Source: DATBSK01 sp964532485
GTDB taxonomy: Bacteria; Actinomycetota; Acidimicrobiia; IMCC26256; PALSA-555
NCBI GenBank assembly: GCA_964532485.1
Contig: CAZHKE010000002.1
Span: 1 to 64,000 of the forward strand
Length of the DNA: 64,000 bases
Direction: 5' to 3'
Below, one piece after another: positions 1 through 9,467 of the stretch. A program made the position numbers and the translations under genes. The notes under the pieces were generated by a model that saw nothing but the letters and a program-made list of their open reading frames with translations, ran no database searches and had not been told where the DNA came from. Every line of letters begins with the position of its first letter. The first letter of the stretch is position 1.

Positions 1-1
1 C

Positions 2-1921
<1,920 letters not shown>

Positions 1922-1934
1922 CGGTTCAGACCGG

Positions 1935-1951
1935 CGTCAGGACGCCTGACG
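1935..1951. terminator. Candidate bidirectional hairpin between convergent genes
   Basis: CGTCAGG and CCTGACG form a perfect 7-bp stem around a 3-base loop, just after the aceE stop and overlapping the stop codon of the minus-strand gene. There is no T tract on either side, so termination is inferred from position only. Confidence 0.35.
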
Positions 1952-2152
1952 GCCGCCTTCGTCGATGCGGAGGGGGTCGTCCTCGTCCCAGTCGTCGCGG
2001 TCGTCGGTGATCTCGTCACGCCAGCTGGGCGTGTCGTCGTCCTCGTCGGCGTCGGCGAGCGACTTGTCGCCCTCGGTGAACAGACCGTCGTCGAAGCCCT
2101 GCTTCAGCTCACGCGCTTCGCGGAACCGGCGGGCTCGTCCCTTCCTCGCCAC
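1937..2152 (-). CDS. Small acidic protein, unknown function
   Basis: 71 residues from a GTG start at 2152. The N-terminus is basic (VARKGRARRFREARELKQG), the C-terminal two thirds very acidic with Asp-rich runs (DADEDDD, DDRDDWDEDDP). No transmembrane segment, cysteine pair or known motif is visible. The bipolar charge could suit a nucleic-acid- or ribosome-associated protein, but that is a guess. Codon use is GC3-rich like its neighbours, which favours a real gene. The frame stays open upstream of 2152, but that extension is arginine/proline-rich and looks non-coding. It converges on aceE and is followed upstream by about 200 bases without a gene. Confidence 0.55.
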   Translation of the reverse strand: MARKGRARRFREARELKQGFDDGLFTEGDKSLADADEDDDTPSWRDEITDDRDDWDEDDPLRIDEGGRQAS

Positions 2153-2361
2153 GGCGTCACCTACCTCTTCCGACTGGCCGCTCAGGCATCCAAGACCTCC
2201 AGTCTCCCACGCGAGCGGGGGTCTTCGCGCACCCCGGACGGTGCCGCCCCGAGCACCCGATTCCCAGGGCTCGGGCGGCATCAGGGCGTCGTCGGCGGCC
2301 CACGAGGGTGGGCCGGGTGGCGCTCGTCGGGATCGGAAGGCTCGACGCGGGCCGACGGTCG

Positions 2362-3234
2362 TCAGCGCTCGGCGTCGCCGCACAGCGCGTCGAACACCCG
2401 TGGCCCGTGCTCGAGGACGAGGAAGTGCCCGGCATCGGGCACGAGCTCGAGCTCGGAGCCGGGGATCGCGCCGGCCAACCGCTCGCCGACCGCTGGTGGC
2501 ACCGCGTCGTCGACTTCGCCCTGCCACACCCGGACCGGGCTCGCCAGCGCGCCGAGGTCGAACCCCCAGTCGGGGTTGCCGATCGCCTGGTAGTCGTCGA
2601 CGAGGCCGTGGGGCCCGTGGATCATCGCCGCTCGGAAGGGGTCGGCGATGCGCGCGGCCGGCAGCAGTGCGAGGACGCGACGGTCGGTGTCGCCGAGCCC
2701 TCGCAACGCCTTGTCCTTCACCGTCTCGGGCTTCTGGTGCGCACCGGCGCGGAAGACCAAGCCCGCGATCAAGGGTGCCCGCCTGCACAATGGGATCAGC
2801 TGGCGGTCCAGGCGCAAGCCGAGCTCGGCGACGTCGACGCGGCTGCGGATAGGTGCCATGCCGCCGATGGTCGCGACGGCGTCGACGCGGTCGCCGAGGG
2901 CCGCCGCACACGCGAGCGCGTGCGGTCCGCCTGCCGACCAGCCGAGGACCGAGAAGCGGTCGACCTGGAGGTGGTCGGCGAGCGCGCCGACGTCGACGCC
3001 CCAGTCACCGACACGGCGATGCTGCTGGCGATCAGACTCGCCGATGCCGGGGCGATCCGGCGCGATCAGGCGTACGCCCGCGTCGACCGCTGCCGGCACC
3101 GCGTGCTCGGCGTCGAGACTGCTCGAGAGCCCACCGTGGCACCAGAAGACCGGATGGCCGTTCGTGTCACCGAGCTCCCTGAACGACAAGGACCGGCCGT
3201 CGGGCAGGGTGCAGCTTCCGGTCGCCATGCCCAT
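2362..3234 (-). CDS. Alpha/beta hydrolase
   Basis: 290-residue cytosolic alpha/beta hydrolase of the single-domain type. Oxyanion-hole HGG at residues 33-35, nucleophile elbow GWSAGG at 98-103 (Ser100), acid in the GEVDDAVP stretch near residue 242, and catalytic His at about 270 (DAGH). The LIAPDRPGIGESD segment is typical of the family. Substrate cannot be read from the sequence; esterase, lipase and haloalkane-dehalogenase-like activities are all possible. Two ATG codons lie 6 bases apart (3234 and 3228), either of which could start the gene. No operon partner: about 200 bases separate it from the next minus-strand gene and the tRNA lies upstream on the other strand. Confidence 0.85.
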   Translation of the reverse strand: MGMATGSCTLPDGRSLSFRELGDTNGHPVFWCHGGLSSSLDAEHAVPAAVDAGVRLIAPDRPGIGESDRQQHRRVGDWGVDVGALADHLQVDRFSVLGWSAGGPHALACAAALGDRVDAVATIGGMAPIRSRVDVAELGLRLDRQLIPLCRRAPLIAGLVFRAGAHQKPETVKDKALRGLGDTDRRVLALLPAARIADPFRAAMIHGPHGLVDDYQAIGNPDWGFDLGALASPVRVWQGEVDDAVPPAVGERLAGAIPGSELELVPDAGHFLVLEHGPRVFDALCGDAER

Positions 3235-3380
3235 GGGTCGGGCACAGTAGGTGATCCTCCGTAGGAGCCGTCGCGAAGGGTGGGTCGGAGGCGCACGGGA
3301 ACGACGACCTCGATCGCAAACGCCGGGCGGTCGACGACACCGGTCCCGGGGTCACCGCAGGGAAGCTGCGCCGCCGTCGG

Positions 3381-3386
3381 TACACT
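3381..3386 (+). promoter_or_regulatory. Candidate -10 box for tRNA-Val
   Basis: TACACT, 16 bases before the first base of the tRNA, matches the actinobacterial TANNNT -10 pattern and would put transcription start about 10 bases before the mature 5' end. No convincing -35 was recognised. Confidence 0.5.
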
Positions 3387-3402
3387 TTCCGCGAGACGAT
3401 CC

Positions 3403-3474
3403 GGGCGATTAGCTCAGCGGGAGAGCGCTGCCTTCACACGGCAGAGGCCACTGGTTCGAAACCAGTATCGCCCA
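3403..3474 (+). tRNA. tRNA-Val (anticodon CAC)
   Basis: Full cloverleaf: acceptor GGGCGAT pairs with ATCGCCC at 3467-3473 and is followed by discriminator A at 3474. D-arm GCTC...GAGC, anticodon stem CTGCC/GGCAG with loop TTCACAC giving anticodon CAC, and a T-arm CTGG/CCAG with the TTCGAAA loop. CCA is not encoded (ACCG follows). The gene decodes GUG valine codons. DNA immediately 3' of it carries two damaged genes, as expected where a tRNA 3' end has served as an integration site. Confidence 0.95.
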
Positions 3475-3479
3475 CCGCG

Positions 3480-3619
3480 AAGTTGCAGATCAGAGTGTGA
3501 TTCCGGTCTGGAGTGAAGTCGATGGTGTCGTGCAGGCGCGGCTCTTGCGCGTAGAACTTCTCGTGCTCTCGATGGAAGTGCGAGAGGTTGAGAATCGCTT
3601 CCAGGAGCGGATCAGTCAT
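3480..3619 (-). pseudogene. Truncated small gene abutting the tRNA-Val 3' end
   Basis: From the ATG at 3619 the minus strand reads MTDPLLEAILNLSHFHREHE and on for about 35 residues that look like a normal soluble helical protein (FYAQEPRLHDTIDF), then runs into unrelated sequence and finally into the reverse complement of the tRNA, stopping at 3434. The sensible part therefore ends next to the tRNA and the remainder is not credible coding. Base composition is lower in GC than the surroundings. I read it as a 5' gene fragment cut off at the tRNA end, perhaps by past integration or excision. The family is not recognised with confidence. Confidence 0.5.
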
Positions 3620-3707
3620 AGTGCGGGCCTCGGGCTCGGTGCTCGTGTCGATGGTGCACGTCGCTGACGTGCGAATGCGCGTGGACCAAACGCGGGGTGG
3701 ACATAGG

Positions 3708-4190
3708 TCACGATCGAATGACGCTGGCGGTGTGTTCGGCGCGGGCTCTGAGGCCTCGCAGCATCTGGCGTTCCATGACGAAGTTGAGCGGCTCGACCCA
3801 GCAGATGTGGTGGTCCTGTCCGGAGCGGACGACGTCGCCGACGTGAGGTTCTTGGTGCGCGGGGAGAATCTCCTGGGCGCTGTGGATGTCACAGCCGACG
3901 AGGTTCTCGAGGCCGTCGAAGCTGTAGAAGCCGCCGCGCCCTTGTCCGATCTGGGCGAGCCAGGGCCACACCTGCTGTGGTGGTGCTTCGATGGCGATGG
4001 CCCGGGCGTAGCCGAGCTTGGGTTCGTTGACGAGCTCGTCGCCGGGGAGGGGCGGGGCGAGCTCGTCGTCGGTGGCGCCCCACCGGTTGTACCAGCGTCG
4101 CAAGAGCGGGGACGCGACGACGGTGACAGCAGCGAGGAGGCCACCCACGACGATCTCTCGCACGGTGGTCCACTTCGTTCGCAGGGTCAT
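3708..4190 (-). CDS. Membrane-anchored SRPBCC-like protein, apparently shortened
   Basis: 160 residues from the ATG at 4190 (MTLRTKWTTV...). A hydrophobic segment at residues 10-27 (IVVGGLLAAVTVVASPLL) is followed by RRWYNRWGATDDE and the START-type motif VWPWLAQIGQGRGGFYSFDGLENLVGCDIHSA. Proteins of this type, as I recall them, run above 200 residues and end with something like FVMERKMLxGIxxRAE. Here GDVVR leads almost directly to FVMERQMLRGLRARAE, so the middle of the lipid-binding fold seems to be deleted in frame. It may be non-functional. Ligand unknown. It lies in the disturbed stretch after the tRNA and is divergent from the DoxX-like gene. Confidence 0.6.
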   Translation of the reverse strand: MTLRTKWTTVREIVVGGLLAAVTVVASPLLRRWYNRWGATDDELAPPLPGDELVNEPKLGYARAIAIEAPPQQVWPWLAQIGQGRGGFYSFDGLENLVGCDIHSAQEILPAHQEPHVGDVVRSGQDHHICWVEPLNFVMERQMLRGLRARAEHTASVIRS

Positions 4191-4300
4191 CGGTGCAGCC
4201 CATAGCCTCGGCGAGGAGGTCGATACCGAGATCTTGGCGGGTTCCAGCATTGTCGTCGCGAATCCTTGCCACCGTAGGGGCCGTACGCGAGGGTGAGGCG

Positions 4301-4894
4301 ATGAGCATCGGCGTCGATCAACGGGTCCCGGCCGACGTGTCCCTTCCTCCGCGTCCCCCGGTCTTCAGCGGCTACCTGTGGGGAATCCTGCGCATCACGA
4401 TCGGCTGGATCTTCCTGTGGTCGTTCTTCGACAAGTTGTTCGGGCTCGGCTTCGCGACGTGTCGCGGCCAACACGGGGTCATCGACGTCGCCTGTGACGC
4501 GTCGTTCATCAAGGGCGGTGCACCGACCTACGGATTCCTCGAGTTCGGCACCCAGTCGAGTCATACCGGCGGGATCTTCCGCGACCTGGCGCCCTCGGCC
4601 GCCAACTCTCCGAGCGTCCTGGACTGGCTCTTCATGATCTCGTTGCTGCTCATCGGGGTTGCCCTGATGCTCGGGATCGGCGTTCGGCTCGCCGGGATCG
4701 GTGGAGCGGTCCTCGTCGCGTTCATGTACCTGGCGGGCTTCGTCTGGCCCGAGAACAACCCCTTCGTGGACGAGCACATCCTGGAGATCATCCTTCTGGT
4801 GAGCTTCGCCCTCGTGGGTGCCGGACGTTGGCTGGGGTTCGGCAACCGATGGGCCAAGACGCGTCTGGTGAAGAGATATCCGGTCCTGCTCTGA
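4301..4894 (+). CDS. DoxX-like integral membrane protein
   Basis: 197 residues, ATG at 4301 preceded by a purine-rich GAGGGTGAGG. Hydrophobic helices are visible at about residues 27-47, 110-130, 134-153 and 165-183, the four-helix plan of DoxX/TQO small-subunit proteins. A hydrophilic loop between helices 1 and 2 carries two cysteines (FATCRGQHGVIDVACDASF). DoxX relatives include thiosulfate:quinone oxidoreductase subunits and redox-stress membrane partners; which applies here is unknown. It stands alone: divergent from the SRPBCC-like gene and convergent with the amidohydrolase at 5049. Confidence 0.75.
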   Translation: MSIGVDQRVPADVSLPPRPPVFSGYLWGILRITIGWIFLWSFFDKLFGLGFATCRGQHGVIDVACDASFIKGGAPTYGFLEFGTQSSHTGGIFRDLAPSAANSPSVLDWLFMISLLLIGVALMLGIGVRLAGIGGAVLVAFMYLAGFVWPENNPFVDEHILEIILLVSFALVGAGRWLGFGNRWAKTRLVKRYPVLL

Positions 4895-5048
4895 GCAACG
4901 ACCTCGGAGGGCGTGACCTGGCGGTCGTCGTCCGCGATCATGGTCGTGGACGCGGTCCGGGTCGGCGACCGCTCGCACCAGCGACGCTCACCGCGGCGAC
5001 GATCAGCAGCGCGAGCGCGGCCACCCGTCCCGCGGTGGTACCGCTTAC

Positions 5049-6251
5049 TCAGACGTTGCCGACGACGTGATCGGCGAAGGCGAGGCTCGTCGCACCCTTC
5101 GGAACGGCGTCGAGGCCGGTGGCGACTGCGTCGACAGGCGGTCCATGCATCGCCGCGTGCGGCACGAGGAGGGCGGGGTCGAAGCCGTACAGCTCGGCCG
5201 CCGTGCCACCGAGCATTGCCTGGACCTCGGATCGGTCGATGCCGGCGAAGGTCTTTCGGATCCCCTCCGCCGAGAACGGGAAGGTGCCCTCGCTGTGCGG
5301 GTAGTCGCTGCCCCACATGATCTTCTCGGCCCCGATGCGGTCACGTCGCTCGCAGTCGTCACGATGCAGGAAGCTCGCGGCCACGAAGCAGTTCCGCGTC
5401 CAGTAGTCACTGGGCTTGTGCTCGAGGCGCTGGGGCTCGAGGAACCTGAGCTCGCCGATCCCGCCGTGCTCGATGGCGTACTGGAACTGGTCCATCGTCT
5501 TGAGAGCCCCGGCGATCCACCCGCTGCCTTGCTCGGCGAGCACGAGTCGGAGGGTGGGGAAGCGGTCGAAGACTCCCGAGAGGATGAGCGACCAGAGCAC
5601 CCGGTGCGAGAAGAAGCTCGCTTCCATGAGCCAGATCGACAGGGACGCCGGGTGCTCGCCGTAGTCGGGTGACTGGCTTCCGCCGTGCGCCGCGATCAGC
5701 ACGTCCCGATCCGCGCACGCCTGCCAGACCGGGTCGTGGTCGGGGGCGTGGAGTGGGGCGATCCCCGCACCGGGTGGCAGGCCGGGGAGGAGCACGCCAC
5801 CGCGCAGGCCGTGGTCGGCGATCCAGTGGACGTCGCGCACTGCTTCCTCGGGGTCGTTGAGCAGGATCTGGCCGACGCCCGCCCGGCGCTCGGGCGTCTC
5901 GTCGCAGAACTCGACGAGCCACCGGTTGTGGGCGCGGAGGCCCGCGAGGCGCCGCTCGAAGTCGTCGGCGCTGGGGCAGGTCGCGGTGAGGCCGGACCGG
6001 GGGAAGAACGGGGGCACGGTGTTCGGGTAGATGACCTCGGCGACCACGCCGTCGCGCTCGAGGTCGCGCGTGCGCTTGTCGCTGTCCCAGTTGCGGTCGG
6101 CATCGGGGCGTTCGAGATCACCGAACGGGCTCACGTAGTGGTCCGCCCAGTCGTCGAACTCGTCGTGGTAGCGCGACTCCAGGTAGGGCTTGTAGTCACG
6201 GAGCTCGGCGCCGGCATGGCAGTCCGCCGAGATGACGATGTAGCGATCCAT
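5049..6251 (-). CDS. Amidohydrolase family 2 (ACMSD-like) protein
   Basis: 400 residues, starting MDRYIVISADCHAGA at the ATG at 6251. The ISADCH opening supplies the first metal-site residues (DxH in place of HxH), AAHGGS supplies the middle His, and WGSDYPHSEGTFP the late Asp. These place it in the amidohydrolase-2/ACMSD group, TIM-barrel metalloenzymes that decarboxylate or hydrolyse aromatic or unsaturated carboxylic acids. It is divergent from an SDR, beyond which lies a second protein of the same family, suggesting successive steps on related substrates. The open frame upstream of 6251 lacks family similarity, so I rejected it. Confidence 0.85.
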   Translation of the reverse strand: MDRYIVISADCHAGAELRDYKPYLESRYHDEFDDWADHYVSPFGDLERPDADRNWDSDKRTRDLERDGVVAEVIYPNTVPPFFPRSGLTATCPSADDFERRLAGLRAHNRWLVEFCDETPERRAGVGQILLNDPEEAVRDVHWIADHGLRGGVLLPGLPPGAGIAPLHAPDHDPVWQACADRDVLIAAHGGSQSPDYGEHPASLSIWLMEASFFSHRVLWSLILSGVFDRFPTLRLVLAEQGSGWIAGALKTMDQFQYAIEHGGIGELRFLEPQRLEHKPSDYWTRNCFVAASFLHRDDCERRDRIGAEKIMWGSDYPHSEGTFPFSAEGIRKTFAGIDRSEVQAMLGGTAAELYGFDPALLVPHAAMHGPPVDAVATGLDAVPKGATSLAFADHVVGNV

Positions 6252-6311
6252 GAGCTCGATGCCCCCGTCGGGCTCGTGTCGCTCCACGGATGCGACCCTA
6301 GCCATGCCCGC

Positions 6312-6317
6312 TACGCT
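6312..6317 (+). promoter_or_regulatory. Candidate -10 box giving a leaderless SDR transcript
   Basis: TACGCT lies 8 bases before the GTG at 6326, the spacing expected if transcription begins at the start codon. ATGCGA at 6290-6295 is a possible -35 with a 16-base spacer. The same 74-base divergent region must hold the promoter of the minus-strand amidohydrolase. Confidence 0.5.
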
Positions 6318-6325
6318 GCCGCGCC

Positions 6326-7237
6326 GTGAGGGACCTGCCGGGCAAGGTCGCCGTGGTGACGGGGGGCGCGGCCGGGATCGGCCGTGCGTTGGGCGAGCGC
6401 TTCGCCACCGAGGGCATGAAGGTGGTGCTGGCGGACATCGACGATGCGGTCCTGGACGGCACGGTCAAGGAGCTGCGCGATCGTGGCCTAGAGGTGATCG
6501 GTGTTCCGACGGACACCTCAGTCGACGAGTCGGTCGAGCACCTGCGGGACGTGACGCTCGAGCAGCATGGCGCGGTGCACCTCGTGTGCAACAACGCCGG
6601 CATCCCGTCGGGCTCCGACGGCCAGATGTGGGAGCACCACGTGCACGACTGGCGCTGGGCCGTCGACGTGAACGTGCTCGGTGTCGTCCACGGCATCAAC
6701 GCATTCGTGCCCGTGCTCCTGGAGCAAGGTGGTCCCGGCCATGTGGTGAACACCTCGTCGTCGAACGGCACGTACTACCCCTTGTACAACAGCGCGATCT
6801 ACGCGACGACGAAGTCGGCGGTGACCACGATCACCGAGTGTCTGTGGGGACAGCTTCGCTCCATCGGTGCCCAGGTGAGCGTGTCGCTGCTGCTGCCCTC
6901 GACCCGCACGCGCGGCATTCTCAACACCGGCATCTTCCGCCCGGGCCGCAACCGACCGGAGCGGTACGCCCGGCCGGGCCAAGCGCCGACCGAGGGCCGG
7001 GACGCGCTCACGCCGTTCCTCGAGTCGATGGAAGCGGCAGGGGAAGAGATCACTTTCGCGCCCCTCGAAGAGGTGGCCGAGCTCGCGCTCGAGGGGATCG
7101 TCGAGGACCGCTTCTGGATCACGGTGGCGAGCCAGCGCTCAGCGGACATGATCGAGGCGCGTGCCCGGTCGATGCGCGAGTGCACGCGGCCTGACTACCT
7201 GCTCGCGAAGTCCGGCCTCAACGTCCCGAAGAAGTAG
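6326..7237 (+). CDS. Short-chain dehydrogenase/reductase
   Basis: 303-residue classical SDR. The Rossmann glycine motif TGGAAGIG is at residues 12-19, an Asp (LADID) at the end of the second strand favours NAD(H), NNAG is conserved, NTSSSNG supplies the catalytic Ser, and YATTK the Tyr-Lys pair. The tail beyond about residue 190 is longer than in minimal SDRs, as in steroid- or terpenoid-alcohol dehydrogenases. The GTG start at 6326 is supported by the leaderless spacing to TACGCT. Five bases later comes an amidohydrolase, so the two are probably co-transcribed and act in one catabolic route; substrate unknown. Confidence 0.88.
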   Translation: MRDLPGKVAVVTGGAAGIGRALGERFATEGMKVVLADIDDAVLDGTVKELRDRGLEVIGVPTDTSVDESVEHLRDVTLEQHGAVHLVCNNAGIPSGSDGQMWEHHVHDWRWAVDVNVLGVVHGINAFVPVLLEQGGPGHVVNTSSSNGTYYPLYNSAIYATTKSAVTTITECLWGQLRSIGAQVSVSLLLPSTRTRGILNTGIFRPGRNRPERYARPGQAPTEGRDALTPFLESMEAAGEEITFAPLEEVAELALEGIVEDRFWITVASQRSADMIEARARSMRECTRPDYLLAKSGLNVPKK

Positions 7238-7242
7238 GCGCT

Positions 7243-8529
7243 GTGAAGCACTACGTGATCATCTCTGCCGACTGCCACGCCGGGCCGAACGCACCCGTGT
7301 ACCGCGATCACCTCGATCCCACCTATCGCGGGGACTTCGACGAGGAGCTGGCTGAGCGCGAGCGGCTGATCGAGGAGCGCCGGCTCTTCACCGGCGACGA
7401 CGAGTTCAAGGAAGAGTGGTTCGGCGGGGACGAGGAGGGCAACAGCCTGCACGAAGTGGGGCTGCGCGGTGGGTGGGACGCCGCGACGCGGGACAAGGAG
7501 CTCGACAACGACGGCGTGTGCGGCGAGGTGGTGTTCCCGGGTCCCGACGCGGTCACCGGCACGATGGGCGCGCCGTTCGGAGCCGGGTTCAACCCGGTGG
7601 TGACGCGCAGCCCGGCGCACTTGCTCGCCGGCGCCCGGGCGTACAACCGATGGGCAGCCGAGCTGTGCCAGGACAGCCCGGATCGGCGCGTCGGCCTGAT
7701 CGTGGCGCCGATCGTGGACGACGTCGACGGCGCCATCGACGAGATCCGCCGCGCGCGCGGCGAAGGGCTCATGGGCGGGATCATCATCCCGCCGCGCTGG
7801 GGTGATCACCCGTCGTACACGAGCACCCGCTACGACCCCGTGTGGGCGCTGTGCGAAGAGCTCTCGCTTCCGGTGCACTGCCACTCGGGTCCGGCGCCCC
7901 ATGAGGACTACGGCGAAGCACCGGGATGGATGAGCGTCTATGGCTTCGAGACCATCTTCTTCACCGCGCGGCCGCTGTGGTTCATGTTGATGACCGGTGT
8001 CTTCGAGAGGTTCCCGGGTCTCAAGATGGCAGTCACGGAGGCCGGCTGCTACTGGGCCGCCGATCTGCTCTGGCGCCTCGACCTGATGGCGACGCGCGAG
8101 CACGGGATGCGCAAGCTCGTCGGTGCGACGGAGCCACTCGAGATGTTGCCGAGTGAGTATTTCGATCGGAACTGCGCGATCGGCGCGTCGAACACGCGTC
8201 GACGCGAGCTCGAACGACGCTACGAGATCGGCGTCGGCAACATCATGTGGGGCAACGACTTCCCGCACCCTGAGGGCACATGGCCCTACACGCGTGACTT
8301 CCTGAAGGACCGATTCTGGGACATCCCGGTCGACGAGACCGCCCAGATCCTCGGCCTCAACCAGGCGGAGTTCTACGGCTTCGACATCGAGAAGCTCTCG
8401 ACCATCGCCAACCGCATCGCGCCGACTCCGGCCGACCTGGGCCAGACCGACGACACCGCCCTCTCGAAGTGGGATCGCTACCGCGCGGCGGGCCGGCCCT
8501 GGCTCACCGGAGTGGAGACTCCCGGATAG
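7243..8529 (+). CDS. Amidohydrolase family 2 (ACMSD-like) protein
   Basis: 428 residues, paralogous to the protein at 5049-6251: same opening (VKHYVIISADCHAG), middle His in VHCHSGPAPHEDYG, and late WGNDFPHPEGTWP. A charged insertion early on (EELAERERLIEERRLFTGDDE) distinguishes it. Metal-dependent decarboxylase or hydrolase of a cyclic or aromatic carboxylate is the likely role. It starts with GTG 5 bases after the SDR stop and is followed by an acetoacetate-decarboxylase-like gene 26 bases later, which argues for one catabolic operon 6326-9323. Confidence 0.86.
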   Translation: MKHYVIISADCHAGPNAPVYRDHLDPTYRGDFDEELAERERLIEERRLFTGDDEFKEEWFGGDEEGNSLHEVGLRGGWDAATRDKELDNDGVCGEVVFPGPDAVTGTMGAPFGAGFNPVVTRSPAHLLAGARAYNRWAAELCQDSPDRRVGLIVAPIVDDVDGAIDEIRRARGEGLMGGIIIPPRWGDHPSYTSTRYDPVWALCEELSLPVHCHSGPAPHEDYGEAPGWMSVYGFETIFFTARPLWFMLMTGVFERFPGLKMAVTEAGCYWAADLLWRLDLMATREHGMRKLVGATEPLEMLPSEYFDRNCAIGASNTRRRELERRYEIGVGNIMWGNDFPHPEGTWPYTRDFLKDRFWDIPVDETAQILGLNQAEFYGFDIEKLSTIANRIAPTPADLGQTDDTALSKWDRYRAAGRPWLTGVETPG

Positions 8530-8555
8530 CCCGAGCTCCCGACAGGAGGATCCAC

Positions 8556-9323
8556 ATGGTTCGCTACGCCGCCATACCCGACCAGCCGACACTCGACGCC
8601 CATGCGGAGGCTCCGAAGATGTGGTCTCGGAACCTCGTTGCGTTCTACGAGACAGATCCCGAGATCATCGCGGCCGTCCTACCCAAGCCGCTCGAGCCGA
8701 CCGAGCCACACGTGCGCATCAACCTGGCGCAGGTCGACATGCCGACAGGGCCACTCGGTGCCGGCACCTTCTCGGTCAAGTGCCGGCACGGCGACGTGCA
8801 CGGTTGCTACGACCTGCTGATGATCATGACGACCGAGGGTGCGGTGGTGGGCGGACGAGAGACGTTCGGCGAGCCGAAGAAGATCGGTGACGCGTCGCTG
8901 CGGCACGACGACAGCGGCGAGGTCGTCGGTGTGATGAGCCGAAAGGGTGTCGACATCGTCGAGGTCCGGGGCCGAGTCGCCGAGCCGCTCGAGCCCGAGC
9001 CGCTCGACGAGCGGTTCGCCTTCTACTACAAGTTCCTGCTCGATCCCGAGGGTGGGCGTTTCGACGCCGACCCGGCGCTCGTCCATGTCCGTCGCACGCA
9101 GGAGGACCGCCTCCGTGAGCGCATCGAGGGGGACATCGTCCTGCGCGAGTCACCGTTCGACCCGGTCGCCGACCTCCCGATGCACCGGATCGTGAGCATC
9201 ACCTACACCGAGAGCCACCAGACCCAGACCGGTCGGATCGTTCAGAGCGTCCCGGCCGAGTGGGTGTGGCCGTTCCGCCACCAGCGCTACGACAACCTCA
9301 TCGCCCGCTTCCAGCCCGCCTGA
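8556..9323 (+). CDS. Acetoacetate decarboxylase family protein
   Basis: 255 residues from the ATG at 8556, with a strong AGGAGGA ribosome-binding site at 8544-8550 that fixes the start. The segment VGGRETFGEPKKIGDA aligns with the active-site stretch of acetoacetate decarboxylase, whose lysine forms a Schiff base with a keto acid; KK is present here. Relatives in actinobacteria are often annotated only as ADC-like, and some act as hydratases or aldolases rather than decarboxylases. As the third gene after an SDR and an amidohydrolase it may process a keto-acid intermediate of the same pathway. Confidence 0.8.
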   Translation: MVRYAAIPDQPTLDAHAEAPKMWSRNLVAFYETDPEIIAAVLPKPLEPTEPHVRINLAQVDMPTGPLGAGTFSVKCRHGDVHGCYDLLMIMTTEGAVVGGRETFGEPKKIGDASLRHDDSGEVVGVMSRKGVDIVEVRGRVAEPLEPEPLDERFAFYYKFLLDPEGGRFDADPALVHVRRTQEDRLRERIEGDIVLRESPFDPVADLPMHRIVSITYTESHQTQTGRIVQSVPAEWVWPFRHQRYDNLIARFQPA

Positions 9324-9467
9324 GCGCGAGCGCGCGAGCGCGGGAGGTGGAAGAGGTCGACTGGAGCGCGGGAGCGCACCTGCGCGGTCGCTCAGTCAGT
9401 GCTTCTTGAGCGCCTTGATGATCATCTTCGCCATCCGAGACGACCATCGCCGCCTCGAGCTCGGCCC

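Noticed and set aside
3434..3479. C-terminal stretch GDTGFEPVASAV of the short minus-strand frame
   Set aside because: It is the reverse complement of the tRNA-Val 3' half, a well-known artefact of frames running through tRNA genes, and not a protein.
9324..9390. GCGCGAGCGCG-rich stretch as a possible repeat array
   Set aside because: Low-complexity GC alternation without regular unit length; no evidence for CRISPR or iterons.
9396..9467. Short minus-strand frame ending MAKMIIKALKKH after the methyltransferase stop
   Set aside because: Too short to call; could be a residual C-terminus or chance. No ribosome-binding site or homologue recognised.
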